The notes beneath the pieces are model-generated. The model had not been told where the DNA came from. It saw only the letters and a program-made list of their open reading frames with translations, and searched no databases. DNA of 64,000 nucleotides from JAGWBF01 sp965116325 (GTDB lineage: Bacteria > Chloroflexota > Dehalococcoidia > Lucifugimonadales > JAGWBF01). Position numbers and translations under genes: made by a program. Of the stretch, positions 1-7,179 are shown piece after piece. The stretch lies in assembly GCA_965116325.1 (NCBI GenBank), contig OZ220675.1, positions 1,240,001-1,304,000 of the forward strand. The letters run 5' to 3'. Position 1 is the stretch's first letter. Every line of letters starts with the position of its first letter.

Positions 1-384
1 TCCGTTACGGTCGGCGCTGGCGAAGCAGAAGAGGAAGAGGCTGTGGCCGCTCCCTACCCGACTCCCAGGCCCACGCCAACGCCTGAGCCCACAGCCACGC
101 CGGTGCTGCCGGAGCCGACACCAACACCGACGCCTACTCCTACGCCGACGCCTACTCCCACACCGACGCCTACTCCCACGCCGACAGCGACGCCGGAGCC
201 TACGGCGACGCCGGAACCTACGGCAACACCTACCCCGGTGCCGCCCACGCCCACACCCACACCCGAGCCAGAGCCCGAGGATGAGGGTGGACTGGGAGTG
301 ATCTGGTGGATACTGATAGTTCTCGCTATTGTTGTGGTCATAGCTGCTGCGTCAGCAGGGTACGTCGTAATGCGACGCTCATAG
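1..384 (+). CDS. Pro-Thr-rich stalk protein with C-terminal membrane anchor (5' truncated)
   Basis: The frame is open to the left edge of the window, so the N-terminus lies outside; the in-frame GTG at 43 is unlikely to be the true start. The visible part begins with a short acidic Glu/Ala stretch, then about 70 residues of TP, PEP and TATPEP repeats, then an acidic patch (PEPEDEG) and one hydrophobic helix of about 23 residues, ending in MRRS. This is the layout of an exported protein held by a single C-terminal transmembrane helix, with the repeats as an extended wall-spanning stalk. The next gene ends the same way, suggesting a tandem pair of surface proteins. The functional domain is not visible. 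Low-complexity repeats make assembly length errors possible. Confidence 0.75.
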   Translation, partial: SVTVGAGEAEEEEAVAAPYPTPRPTPTPEPTATPVLPEPTPTPTPTPTPTPTPTPTPTPTPTATPEPTATPEPTATPTPVPPTPTPTPEPEPEDEGGLGVIWWILIVLAIVVVIAAASAGYVVMRRS

Positions 385-400
385 AGTCTAAAGAATAGAA

Positions 401-434
401 TTTCTGCCCCCTTCCCTTGAGAAGGGGGCAGAAA
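401..434. repeat. Perfect 14-bp stem hairpin between the two stalk-protein genes
   Basis: Positions 401-414 and 421-434 are perfect reverse complements (arm TTTCTGCCCCCTTC) around a 6-nt loop. No T tract follows on the plus strand, but the minus-strand continuation is T-rich, so it would terminate better leftward than for the gene it follows. The C-rich arm and CCCTTGA-like loop resemble the hairpins at 455-472 and 10248-10271, so it may be a dispersed palindromic repeat. Confidence 0.6.
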
Positions 435-454
435 TCGCGACGCCATAGAAGTCC

Positions 455-472
455 CCTCCCCCTTAAGGGAGG
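455..472. repeat. Short C-rich/G-rich palindrome
   Basis: CCTCCC at 455-460 pairs with GGGAGG at 467-472 around the loop CCTTAA. It lies 20 bp after the larger hairpin at 401-434 and has the same C-rich composition, so the two may be one compound palindromic repeat in the 162-bp gap before the next gene. Confidence 0.4.
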
Positions 473-546
473 TGACCAGGACCCCAGCTACAATCTTCGG
501 AAACGTGGGCCAGGGATGGCGATGAGGTGAGGAGGTATTTGCAGAG

Positions 547-1389
547 ATGCAACGGGCCACGTTAGCCCTTCCGTTAGTCCTCCTGTTGATATTTGCCTCC
601 TTGGGCGCCCAGCTAGGCCAAGGCGCCCCTCCCGGACCGCCAGTGGGGTACTACGGCACGATCAGCATGGCCGATGGCTCCGATCCCTTTGGTTATAGCT
701 TGGTCGCATGTGTCAACGGGTGCGATACTACTGCGGCAGGCTGGGAAAGCCAACCGGTGGAGATCGGGGTCGGCGGAAGCTACAACGCCCTGATCGTCGG
801 ACCTCCCGACGGGAGCTTTAGCGGCAGGCCCATAACTTTCTGGATAGTGAACGCAGGCGGTAGGATACAAGCCACAGAAAGTGTTAACCTCAATTCTTCC
901 CCGCCGTTGTACAGGGAGCAGAACCTGACATTCATGGATCCGCTGCCGGTGGCTCCAGTGCCAACGCCGACTCTCTTAGCACCTACACCGGAGCCAACCG
1001 CGACTTCGATCCCGACGGCTACGCCTACACCAATTCTACCGACGCCTACGCCTGTGCCGACGGCAACGCCTACGCCCGTTCCTCCGACCCCCACTCCTGA
1101 ACCGACGGCTACACCTACGCCCATGCCTCCGACCCCCACGCCCGAGCCGACTGCGACCCCGGAGCCCACGGCGACGCCTGAGCCAACGGCCACGACAGCG
1201 CCGCCTACCAACACGCCAGTGCCGGAGGCCACTGCCACACCAGAGCCTACCCCCACGCCGGAGCCCGAGGAGGACGAGGGAGACGGCACAAACATCTTCC
1301 TGTGGTTGTTCATTGGCCTTGTGGTCTTCCTGGTAGGCGGTGGGACGCTGGTGTTTGTCTTCAGGAACCGCATACTGGGCTTGAGCTAG
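547..1389 (+). CDS. Secreted Chloroflexota surface protein with Pro-Thr stalk and C-terminal anchor
   Basis: 280 aa. A signal peptide occupies residues 1-27 (basic start, then a Leu-rich core). Residues about 30-135 form a compact beta-rich region starting near PPVGYYGTISMADG and containing one Cys pair (CVNGC). Residues about 137-240 are TP, PTP and TPEPTAT repeats. An acidic EEDEGDG patch, one transmembrane helix (about 249-272) and a short basic tail follow. A GAGGAGGT-like ribosome site lies just upstream of the ATG. I recognise the layout, an extracellular domain on a stalk, but no enzymatic motif. A wall-anchored structural or binding protein is an inference. The shared stalk and anchor with the preceding truncated gene suggests duplication or a common surface system. 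Confidence 0.8.
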   Translation: MQRATLALPLVLLLIFASLGAQLGQGAPPGPPVGYYGTISMADGSDPFGYSLVACVNGCDTTAAGWESQPVEIGVGGSYNALIVGPPDGSFSGRPITFWIVNAGGRIQATESVNLNSSPPLYREQNLTFMDPLPVAPVPTPTLLAPTPEPTATSIPTATPTPILPTPTPVPTATPTPVPPTPTPEPTATPTPMPPTPTPEPTATPEPTATPEPTATTAPPTNTPVPEATATPEPTPTPEPEEDEGDGTNIFLWLFIGLVVFLVGGGTLVFVFRNRILGLS

Positions 1390-1439
1390 CCAAATTGGAT
1401 TAGCTGTTGCGATAACTGCTTTAGCAGGTCATTCTAAGG

Positions 1440-1476
1440 CTTGGGTGGATCTACTTCACCCAAGTCTTTCTGTTTG
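1440..1476 (+). terminator. Rho-independent terminator after the stalk-protein gene
   Basis: CTTGGGTG at 1440-1447 pairs perfectly with CACCCAAG at 1457-1464 around a 9-nt loop. A T-rich tract follows at 1465-1476 (TCTTTCTGTTTG). It sits about 50 bp after the stop codon at 1389. This is the best-formed plus-strand terminator near the start of the window. Confidence 0.75.
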
Positions 1477-1559
1477 TGTGCCACGCCTATCGTTATTACG
1501 ATGGAGGCCGCAATCCAGGAAACTCCAGGCTGAGACAGATCAGCTATGACCGAGGGCAG

Positions 1560-1608
1560 CAGCTTGTCCGTTCCCCTTCGATTTCCCTCAGGACGAACCG
1601 ACAAGCTG
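1560..1608. repeat. Dispersed palindromic repeat, copy 1
   Basis: CAGCTTGTC at 1560-1568 pairs with GACAAGCTG at 1600-1608. GTTC at 1570-1573 then pairs with GAAC at 1595-1598, leaving a C-C mismatch between the two stems. Bases 1566-1592 are identical to 8779-8805, and the next six bases differ only once. The outer arms differ between copies but pair within each copy, which is typical of REP/MITE-like hairpins under selection for folding. Confidence 0.75.
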
Positions 1609-1721
1609 CCCCTAGCGTACCTCTCGCCCTCTTCCTACTCCCCTCTCACCAAGGAGAGAGCAGGAGTTCCGGCCAAGCTGCCTTGACCATGTAACTCTGA
1701 GCTTGTATATAAGGGACATCC

Positions 1722-2687
1722 TTGGAGAAGGAGCCCTTTTCTGCGTTGACCGGTCGTAAGCTGAAATTCGGGGCTGTCCTGAGCTTGGGTCTTAGCGAGG
1801 CGGCGGCCGAGGCCCGATGGCTGGAAGAGCTGGGCTACGACTACTGCGGGGCGGGCGAGCACTTCATGCGCGGGGACCCGCCCAAGCCATCTTCGGCTGC
1901 CCTTTCTGCTCTGGCTGTGGCCGGGGGCGCCACCGAGACCCTCGGGTTGGTGTCCTCGGTGATCCTGCTGCCCTTCTACCACCCCACGGTCCTTGCCAAG
2001 TTGACCGCCACCATGGACATCGCCACCAACGGGCGCCTAGTGCTGGGGGTGGGCGTCGGGGGTGAGTTTCCCGTGGAATTCCAAGCGGCCGGTCTGTCGG
2101 TGAAGCAGCGAGGAAGCAGGTCCGACGAGTGCCTGGAAGCCCTGCGCAGCCTGTGGACCACGCGGGGGGTTGACTACCAGGGACGCCACTTCAACCTGAC
2201 GGGCGTAACCATAGAACCTCCTCCCCACCAGCAGCCCCACCCACCGGTGTGGGTGGCTGGAAGGCGAGATGCCGCCATGAAGCGCGCGGTGCGCTTGGGA
2301 GATGGGTGGCTTCCATACCTCTACAGCCCGGAGCGGTACCGGGCCAGCGTCTCCCAGATATCCTCCCTGGCAGCTGGGTCGGGCCGGGACCTGTCGGGAT
2401 TCACATGGGCCAACTTCCAGTTCATATCCATAGGCGAATCCAGGGAGCAGGCAGCCGAGGCGGCCGCTTCGGCCCTGGGCAGCCAGTACCTGTACCAGGG
2501 GAACTTCCTGGATATCGTCGGAGGCTACTGCGTCCTGGGCACCCCGGACGAGTGCGTCAGGCGCATCCAGGAGTACGTGGATACCGGGGTGGAGCAGTTT
2601 CTCTTCAACTGGGCATGCCCGCCCGAGGATGTACCTCGGCACATCGAAACCGCCGCCAGGGAGATCATTCCGCATTTCCGGGACTAA
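1722..2687 (+). CDS. LLM-class flavin-dependent oxidoreductase
   Basis: 321 aa, a normal length for the bacterial-luciferase-like (LLM) superfamily. The TIM-barrel pattern is visible: an early LEELGYD strand with a GEH motif near residue 47, LPFYHPTVLAK near 85, the glycine-rich GRLVLGVGVGGE around 106, and GDGWLPYLYSP about 190. These enzymes bind FMN or F420; the substrate cannot be deduced here. The start is TTG, preceded only by a weak AAGGGA, so the exact N-terminus is uncertain. The polysaccharide deacetylase begins 18 bp downstream on the same strand, so they are probably co-transcribed. It is one of three LLM-family genes in the window. Confidence 0.88.
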   Translation: MEKEPFSALTGRKLKFGAVLSLGLSEAAAEARWLEELGYDYCGAGEHFMRGDPPKPSSAALSALAVAGGATETLGLVSSVILLPFYHPTVLAKLTATMDIATNGRLVLGVGVGGEFPVEFQAAGLSVKQRGSRSDECLEALRSLWTTRGVDYQGRHFNLTGVTIEPPPHQQPHPPVWVAGRRDAAMKRAVRLGDGWLPYLYSPERYRASVSQISSLAAGSGRDLSGFTWANFQFISIGESREQAAEAAASALGSQYLYQGNFLDIVGGYCVLGTPDECVRRIQEYVDTGVEQFLFNWACPPEDVPRHIETAAREIIPHFRD

Positions 2688-2704
2688 CCAGGGGGAGGTG
2701 ACCC

Positions 2705-3514
2705 ATGTCAGGTATCTGGCCCGGCGAAATCCAGTGCGTGGCAATGCTGTCCTTCGACGTGGACGGGGTATCCTCCTGGCTGAGGCGCAACCCCGACTTC
2801 GCCAGGATGCCCAGCCTGATGTCCATGGCGGAGTATGGCCCCAGCGTAGCCGCACCCCGGATTCTGGACATCCTGGACACACATGACATCAAGGCGACCT
2901 TCTTCGTGCCTGGGTACGTGGCCGAGACCCACCAGGACCTGCTTCGGGACATCTGCGAACGGGGACACGAGGTGGCCCATCACGGGTACCTGCACGAAGC
3001 CCCCGCCTCTATGAACGCCGAGGAAGAGGAGGAGGTGCTCCGGAAGGGCATCGACATCCTCCAAGGCCTGACCGGCCATCGTCCCGTCGGCTACCGCTCT
3101 CCCAGCTGGGAGCTGAGCGAGGCGTCTTTGGACCTGCTGTCCAGCTACGAGTTCACCTACGACTCCAGCCTGATGGGCGACGATGCCCCCTACATCGTGG
3201 ACTCTGGTGACGGCAGCTTGGTGGAGATTCCTGTGAGCTGGGTGCTGGATGATGCTCCCCACTTCGTCCATGCCCCTTCGGCCCAGCGCACCAGCCCCAT
3301 GAAGAGTCCCGACGAAGTGATGGATATCTGGCTGGCGGAGTTCGAGGGTCTGTACCGTTACGGGAGGGCTTTCCCCCTTACCATGCACCCCCAGTACATC
3401 GGCCGTCCGGGAAGACTGCTGATGCTGGAGAAGCTCATCGCCCGCATATCGGCCTTCCCTAACGTGTCATTCATGCGGATGATCGACGTGGCGGAGATGT
3501 GGACGCCGGCCTAG
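2705..3514 (+). CDS. Polysaccharide deacetylase family protein (NodB-like)
   Basis: 269 aa. The NodB deacetylase core is recognisable. The metal-binding Asp pair lies in FDVDG (about residues 17-21), TFFVPGY follows near residue 65, the His-x3-His metal motif is in HHGYLHE (about 92-98), and the RSP active-site loop is in GYRSPSW near 137. The FDVDG form and compact length fit the PuuE/HP0310-like subgroup, which acts on small amides, peptidoglycan or similar substrates. There is no signal peptide, so a cytoplasmic substrate is likely. A strong GGGGGAGGTGA ribosome site sits just before the ATG. It follows the flavin oxidoreductase by 18 bp and may share its transcript. Confidence 0.87.
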   Translation: MSGIWPGEIQCVAMLSFDVDGVSSWLRRNPDFARMPSLMSMAEYGPSVAAPRILDILDTHDIKATFFVPGYVAETHQDLLRDICERGHEVAHHGYLHEAPASMNAEEEEEVLRKGIDILQGLTGHRPVGYRSPSWELSEASLDLLSSYEFTYDSSLMGDDAPYIVDSGDGSLVEIPVSWVLDDAPHFVHAPSAQRTSPMKSPDEVMDIWLAEFEGLYRYGRAFPLTMHPQYIGRPGRLLMLEKLIARISAFPNVSFMRMIDVAEMWTPA

Positions 3515-3567
3515 CACTAATGGGTGCGGAGCATGGGCGCTTTGGCGAAGGGCAGCCCTTATTCGCG

Positions 3568-3597
3568 TTGACACGTAAGGAGGCGGAATGATACATT
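3568..3597 (+). promoter_or_regulatory. Sigma-70-type promoter for fmdB-like gene and dtd
   Basis: TTGACA at 3568-3573 is separated by 18 bp from TACATT at 3592-3597, preceded by TGA (extended -10 character). Transcription would start near 3604. The roughly 60-nt leader holds a perfect hairpin, GCAGCTT (3611-3617) with AAGCTGC (3625-3631). TTGG at 3596-3599 and CCAA near 3631 could form a competing outer stem. No regulator is identifiable. Confidence 0.6.
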
Positions 3598-3664
3598 GGT
3601 AGCTGAATTAGCAGCTTGCTTATGAAGCTGCCAACCATGCTTCCATGAGCCTAGGAGGACCGAT

Positions 3665-3994
3665 TTGCCGCGGTATGATTACGAATGCACGGTGTGTGGG
3701 TACACCTTTGAGTTGAAGCAGAGCTTCGACTCCGCCCCAGAAGGCACCTGCCCCACCTGCTCTGGTTACTCCAAGCGTAAGTTCCACGCCGTCCCAATCA
3801 TCTACAAAGGCTCCGGCTTCTACACCACCGATTACAAGGGCACCGGCTACAGCCCCGCCTCCAAGGATGTGGACGAAGGCGACTCGGCGGGCAAGGCCCA
3901 AGCCGACGCCGAGAAGGCCAAGTCCGACGACAAACAGAAGGCCGAGAAGCTGATGGAGACGGCGGAAGCCGCCAAGAAGGGGACCGCTATTTGA
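3665..3994 (+). CDS. FmdB-like zinc-ribbon protein
   Basis: 109 aa. The N-terminus (MPRYDYECTVCGYTFE) is the classic FmdB zinc ribbon, with CxxC at residues 8-11 and a second CPTC near residue 29. The middle GSGFYTTDY is also typical of the family. The remaining 40 residues are Lys/Glu/Ala-rich and probably disordered. FmdB-type proteins are small putative regulators of unclear function. The TTG start follows a good AGGAGG ribosome site. The last bases overlap the TTG start of dtd by 4 bp, implying translational coupling. Confidence 0.85.
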   Translation: MPRYDYECTVCGYTFELKQSFDSAPEGTCPTCSGYSKRKFHAVPIIYKGSGFYTTDYKGTGYSPASKDVDEGDSAGKAQADAEKAKSDDKQKAEKLMETAEAAKKGTAI

Positions 3995-4491
3995 GGCTCC
4001 TCCTCCAGCGGGTAGCGCATGCTTCCGTAAGCGTGCAAGGGCTGGAGGTTGGCAGGATCGACAAGGGGCTCCTGGTTCTGGTCGGAGTGGCCAAGGAAGA
4101 CTCCCAAGAAGACATCCGCTATCTCTCCGACAAGCTCCTGAATCTGCGAATATTCCCCGGAGACTCCGACAGATTCGATCGCTCTGCCCTGGATGCTGGG
4201 GCAGAGCTTCTTATTATCAGCCAGTTCACCCTCTACGGGAGCACCCGCAAGGGCAGACGGCCGGACTTCACCGAGGCAGCCGTTCCCGAGGATGCTGAGC
4301 GCCTCTACAGAGATTTCGTGGAAGCTCTCCGCGCCTCTGACCTGCGGGTGGAAACGGGGCACTTCGGAGAGTATATGCAGGTGGACCTGCTGAACGATGG
4401 GCCTGTAACCCTAATGCTGGACAGCGCCGAGCGTTCCCAGCCCCGCCGCGCTAGGCAGACATCCAGCCCCGACCCTGGAAATACCCCCTGA
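3991..4491 (+). CDS. dtd: D-aminoacyl-tRNA deacylase
   Basis: 166 aa. The protein hydrolyses D-amino acids mischarged on tRNA (also Gly-tRNA-Ala), a cytoplasmic proofreading step. Family landmarks are present: the N-terminal MRLLLQRV strand, the SQFTLYG motif near residue 78 and the NDGPVTLML motif near 130, whose Gly-Pro pair gives L-chirality rejection. The core ends near residue 145, and the last 20 residues (SQPRRARQ...) are a nonconserved tail. The TTG start overlaps the fmdB-like stop by 4 bp. The 3' end overlaps the convergent DinB-fold gene by 41 bp, so the tail may be a drifted extension. Confidence 0.93.
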   Translation: MRLLLQRVAHASVSVQGLEVGRIDKGLLVLVGVAKEDSQEDIRYLSDKLLNLRIFPGDSDRFDRSALDAGAELLIISQFTLYGSTRKGRRPDFTEAAVPEDAERLYRDFVEALRASDLRVETGHFGEYMQVDLLNDGPVTLMLDSAERSQPRRARQTSSPDPGNTP

Positions 4492-4981
4492 GGTATGCGA
4501 TCTGCCCTCCATGGGCAATGTTGTCGAAGATCATGACCTCCATAGCATCCCCCACGGAGCGGGGTTCGGCGACGGGTGGTATGACCTTCACCACATCCAG
4601 GTCGGCGTCACCCAGGGACGACAGGTACTCCCGGGCGCTGGCCCGCACCGCTTCCGAATAGGCCACCAGGTCATCCTTGAACGGGACATCCCACTGGGAC
4701 ACCTGTTCGGCGGTCCAGCCCACACCGCGGTTCTCGGGGTCGTCGCTCATGCCGAACCTGCTGTGCCAGCCACCCTCGATCCACACCTGGGGCTTGGACT
4801 GGAAGCGGGTGTTGATGAAGGTGTCCAGCACCCGGTACATGTGCCACATCAGCCATGCGACGGAGTTACACCCTTCAGCGGGGATAGCTCTCAGGTTGGA
4901 GTCCTCCAGGTCCTTTATGGCGTTGTCCACCATGTTCCAGTTCCGTTCCAGTACGCTCAACGTTCTTTGGGGTGCCGCCAA
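4451..4981 (-). CDS. DinB-fold protein (DinB/mycothiol-dependent maleylpyruvate isomerase-like)
   Basis: 176 aa. The sequence fits the four-helix DinB/YfiT fold. The metal-binding histidines are plausible at WLMWHMYR (about residue 48) and in IAHGGQIAYLRGY near 158, the latter being the usual C-terminal His-x3-Q/H signature. Members bind Zn or Ni and often act as thiol-dependent transferases; the substrate is unknown. The TTG start follows AGGTGG closely. It is the last gene of the miaB-nadA-nadC run (28 bp after nadC), so expression probably follows those genes. The 3' end overlaps dtd on the other strand. Confidence 0.8.
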   Translation of the reverse strand: MAAPQRTLSVLERNWNMVDNAIKDLEDSNLRAIPAEGCNSVAWLMWHMYRVLDTFINTRFQSKPQVWIEGGWHSRFGMSDDPENRGVGWTAEQVSQWDVPFKDDLVAYSEAVRASAREYLSSLGDADLDVVKVIPPVAEPRSVGDAMEVMIFDNIAHGGQIAYLRGYFQGRGWMSA

Positions 4982-5009
4982 GTTCCACCTCTTAAGTCAA
5001 GATTGCCGG

Positions 5010-5876
5010 CTATGCCGGCTGCTGCTCGAATACCAAGTCCATGCTGATGTCCAGGGCGTCGGGTGAGTGGGTCAGTCCTCCCACGGAGATCAGGTCCACC
5101 CCCGTCTCAGCCACTGCACGCACGCTATCCATGTTGATGCCCCCCGATGCTTCGATCACCGCCCGACCATCCACGATCTCGACGCAGCGTCGCGTCTCCT
5201 CGGGGGTCATGTTGTCCAGCATTATGATGTGCGCCCCGCCGGCCAGGGCCTCCTCCAACTCCTCCAGGTTGGTCACCTCCACCTCCACCTTGATGGTGTG
5301 GGATGCCCGACTAATGGCCATCTCCACCGTTTCCCTCAGGGAGATCCCACGGGAGCGGAGAGCGCGTATGTGGTTGTCCTTGATCAGTATGCCATCGGCC
5401 AGGTTCTGCCGGTGGTTGAATCCTCCACCCGCCCGGACGGCGTACTTGTCCAGGTAGCGCATGCCGGGGGCTGTCTTGCGGGTGTCGATGATGCGGGGGC
5501 CCAGTCCCTGCACAGCTTCCACGTACCGGGCTGTGGCGGTTGCGATGCCGCTCATACGCTGGAGCAGGTTCAGGGCGGTTCGCTCAGCCTGCAGTATGCT
5601 GCACGCCCTGCCGGACACCCGGGCTGCGATGTCCCCCGGCGCCAGCCTGCTGCCGTCGGGCAGCAGGGCTTCCGTCCGGAGGTCCGGGTCCACCCTCCGG
5701 AACACCGCCATTGACACATCCACGCCAGCCAAGACGCCCGACGCCTTGGCCTTCAGTACTCCCACCCCGCGCAGGTCCTGGGGGACGATATCCCTGGTTG
5801 TGGGATCGTTGAAGGCTTGGTCCTCGGACAGAGCGTTGTCGATCAGGGCCTGGACTTCGGGGATATGCTGAAGCAC
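5010..5876 (-). CDS. nadC: Nicotinate-nucleotide pyrophosphorylase (carboxylating)
   Basis: 288 aa, standard length. The enzyme converts quinolinate and PRPP to nicotinate mononucleotide, CO2 and PPi in de novo NAD synthesis. Characteristic segments are LQRMSGIAT (about residue 107), DTRKTAPGMR (about 133), GGGFNHRQNL with LIKDNH (about 153-172), the EVEVTN strand, and ASGGIN near the C-terminus. It lies 48 bp after nadA on the same strand, giving the consecutive steps of quinolinate formation and use. A nadB aspartate oxidase is not nearby, so iminoaspartate must come from a gene elsewhere. Confidence 0.96.
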   Translation of the reverse strand: MLQHIPEVQALIDNALSEDQAFNDPTTRDIVPQDLRGVGVLKAKASGVLAGVDVSMAVFRRVDPDLRTEALLPDGSRLAPGDIAARVSGRACSILQAERTALNLLQRMSGIATATARYVEAVQGLGPRIIDTRKTAPGMRYLDKYAVRAGGGFNHRQNLADGILIKDNHIRALRSRGISLRETVEMAISRASHTIKVEVEVTNLEELEEALAGGAHIIMLDNMTPEETRRCVEIVDGRAVIEASGGINMDSVRAVAETGVDLISVGGLTHSPDALDISMDLVFEQQPA

Positions 5877-5924
5877 TCGTCCCTCGCTGGGCGTATTAAC
5901 CGGCGACCCTCCGGCAGGCGGAGG

Positions 5925-7145
5925 TTAGGCCAGCCGGAGCATGTTCTCCAGGGCGATGCGGGAGTAGCGGCGGGTTTCTTCGTCCACGGTGATCCGGTTC
6001 ACCACGCGGCCCTCCATCAGCTCCTCCAGCACCCATAGCAGGTAGGCGGGATGGATGCGGTACATGGTGGAGCAGGGACAGACCACCGGATCCAGACAGA
6101 ATATCGTCTTGTCGGTGTTGGCTTGGGCCAGCCGGTTGACCAGGTTGATCTCAGTGCCAACTCCCCAGATGCTCCCCGCCGGGGCTTCGTTGATCACCTT
6201 GCAGATTAGCTCCGTGGAGCCGTTAAGGTCCGCCGCGTTGATGACATCAGCGGTGCACTCTGGGTGGACCAGGATGTTGACATCTGGGAAACGGCTCCGG
6301 GCCGCTTCTATCTGCCGGGTGGTGAAGCGGGTATGTACCGAGCAGTGGCCCTGCCACAGCACCAGCTTGGCCCGGCGCAGGTCATCGGGGCTGTGGCCTC
6401 CCAGGGGTTTGAAGGGGTTCCACACAACCATATCCTCTGGGCCTACACCCAGCTCCAACGCTGTGTTGCGCCCCAGGTGCTGGTCGGGTAGGAAGAACAC
6501 CCGGTCGGCCCGGTCATAGGCCCATTGCAGGGCTTCCTGGGCGTTGGAGGAGGTGCAGACTATCCCGCCCTGGCGCCCGCACAGCCCCTTTAGGCCGGCG
6601 GCCGTGTTCATGTAGGCCACCGGCAGGATGGTCCCGTGGCCATCCAGCACATCGGCCAAGTCGTCCCATGCGTCCAGGACGTCATCCATGGGCGCCATGT
6701 CGGCCATGGAGCATCCAGCCGCCATGTTGGGCAAGATCACCTGCTGATGGGGAGCGCACAATATGCAGGCCGTTTCGGCCATGAAGTGCACTCCGCAGAA
6801 GACGATGAAGTCGGCCTCGGGGCGGGAAGCGGCGTTCTGGGACAGCTTGTAGGAGTCCCCTCGGTAGTCCACGTGCTTGATGATCTCTTCCCGCTGGTAG
6901 TGGTGACCCAGTATGGCAACTGTTTGGCCCAGCTCCCTCTTGGCATCGGCGATGCGCCGGTCCAGGGCCTCCGGGTCCAGGGCTTGGTACTCGGGGGGTA
7001 TCTGCTGCCACCGGACGTTGACCTTCAGCTCATCCAGCAACGGCTGGGGCCTCAGGCTATCTTCACTGCGGCAGAAAGCGGTCTGTTCCACCTCGCTCAG
7101 GGGAACGGAAAGCCTTCGGCTCGGTTGTCTAACTATTGTGCTCAC
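5925..7145 (-). CDS. nadA: Quinolinate synthase
   Basis: 406 aa. NadA condenses iminoaspartate with dihydroxyacetone phosphate using a [4Fe-4S] cluster. The expected cysteine regions are present: FCGVHFMAETA (about residue 115), HPECTADVINAAD (about 290) and PVVCPCSTMYRIHP near 350. The GHHYQREEI motif near residue 80 belongs to the substrate site. Length is that of the longer NadA type with an N-terminal extension. The start is the GTG at 7143-7145, 34 bp after miaB on the same strand. The gene order miaB-nadA-nadC suggests one transcript joining Fe-S enzymes of tRNA modification and NAD synthesis. Confidence 0.95.
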   Translation of the reverse strand: MSTIVRQPSRRLSVPLSEVEQTAFCRSEDSLRPQPLLDELKVNVRWQQIPPEYQALDPEALDRRIADAKRELGQTVAILGHHYQREEIIKHVDYRGDSYKLSQNAASRPEADFIVFCGVHFMAETACILCAPHQQVILPNMAAGCSMADMAPMDDVLDAWDDLADVLDGHGTILPVAYMNTAAGLKGLCGRQGGIVCTSSNAQEALQWAYDRADRVFFLPDQHLGRNTALELGVGPEDMVVWNPFKPLGGHSPDDLRRAKLVLWQGHCSVHTRFTTRQIEAARSRFPDVNILVHPECTADVINAADLNGSTELICKVINEAPAGSIWGVGTEINLVNRLAQANTDKTIFCLDPVVCPCSTMYRIHPAYLLWVLEELMEGRVVNRITVDEETRRYSRIALENMLRLA

Positions 7146-7179
7146 AGCTAGAGTTTCTCCCTATTTGCGGCGTTGACCA

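Larger units (their letters stand above)
1390..1721. other. Intergenic region (332 bp) with terminator and palindromic repeat
   Basis: The region holds the terminator at 1440-1476 and the palindromic repeat at 1560-1608. A C-rich stretch with a weak CTCTC/GAGAG palindrome lies around 1637-1666. A 72-codon ORF at 1476-1694 crosses the repeat and shows no recognisable protein, so I do not call it. A TATATA at about 1706-1711 could be a -10 box for the flavin oxidoreductase, but I see no good -35 box. Confidence 0.5.

Noticed and set aside
54..1373. Minus-strand ORFs rich in Val-Gly repeats opposite the stalk proteins
   Set aside because: They are the reverse complement of the Thr-Pro repeat; the plus strand has signal peptide, ribosome site and membrane anchor.
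3601..3664. Riboswitch or T-box in the FmdB leader
   Set aside because: Only short competing hairpins are seen, without the conserved T-box or known riboswitch core.
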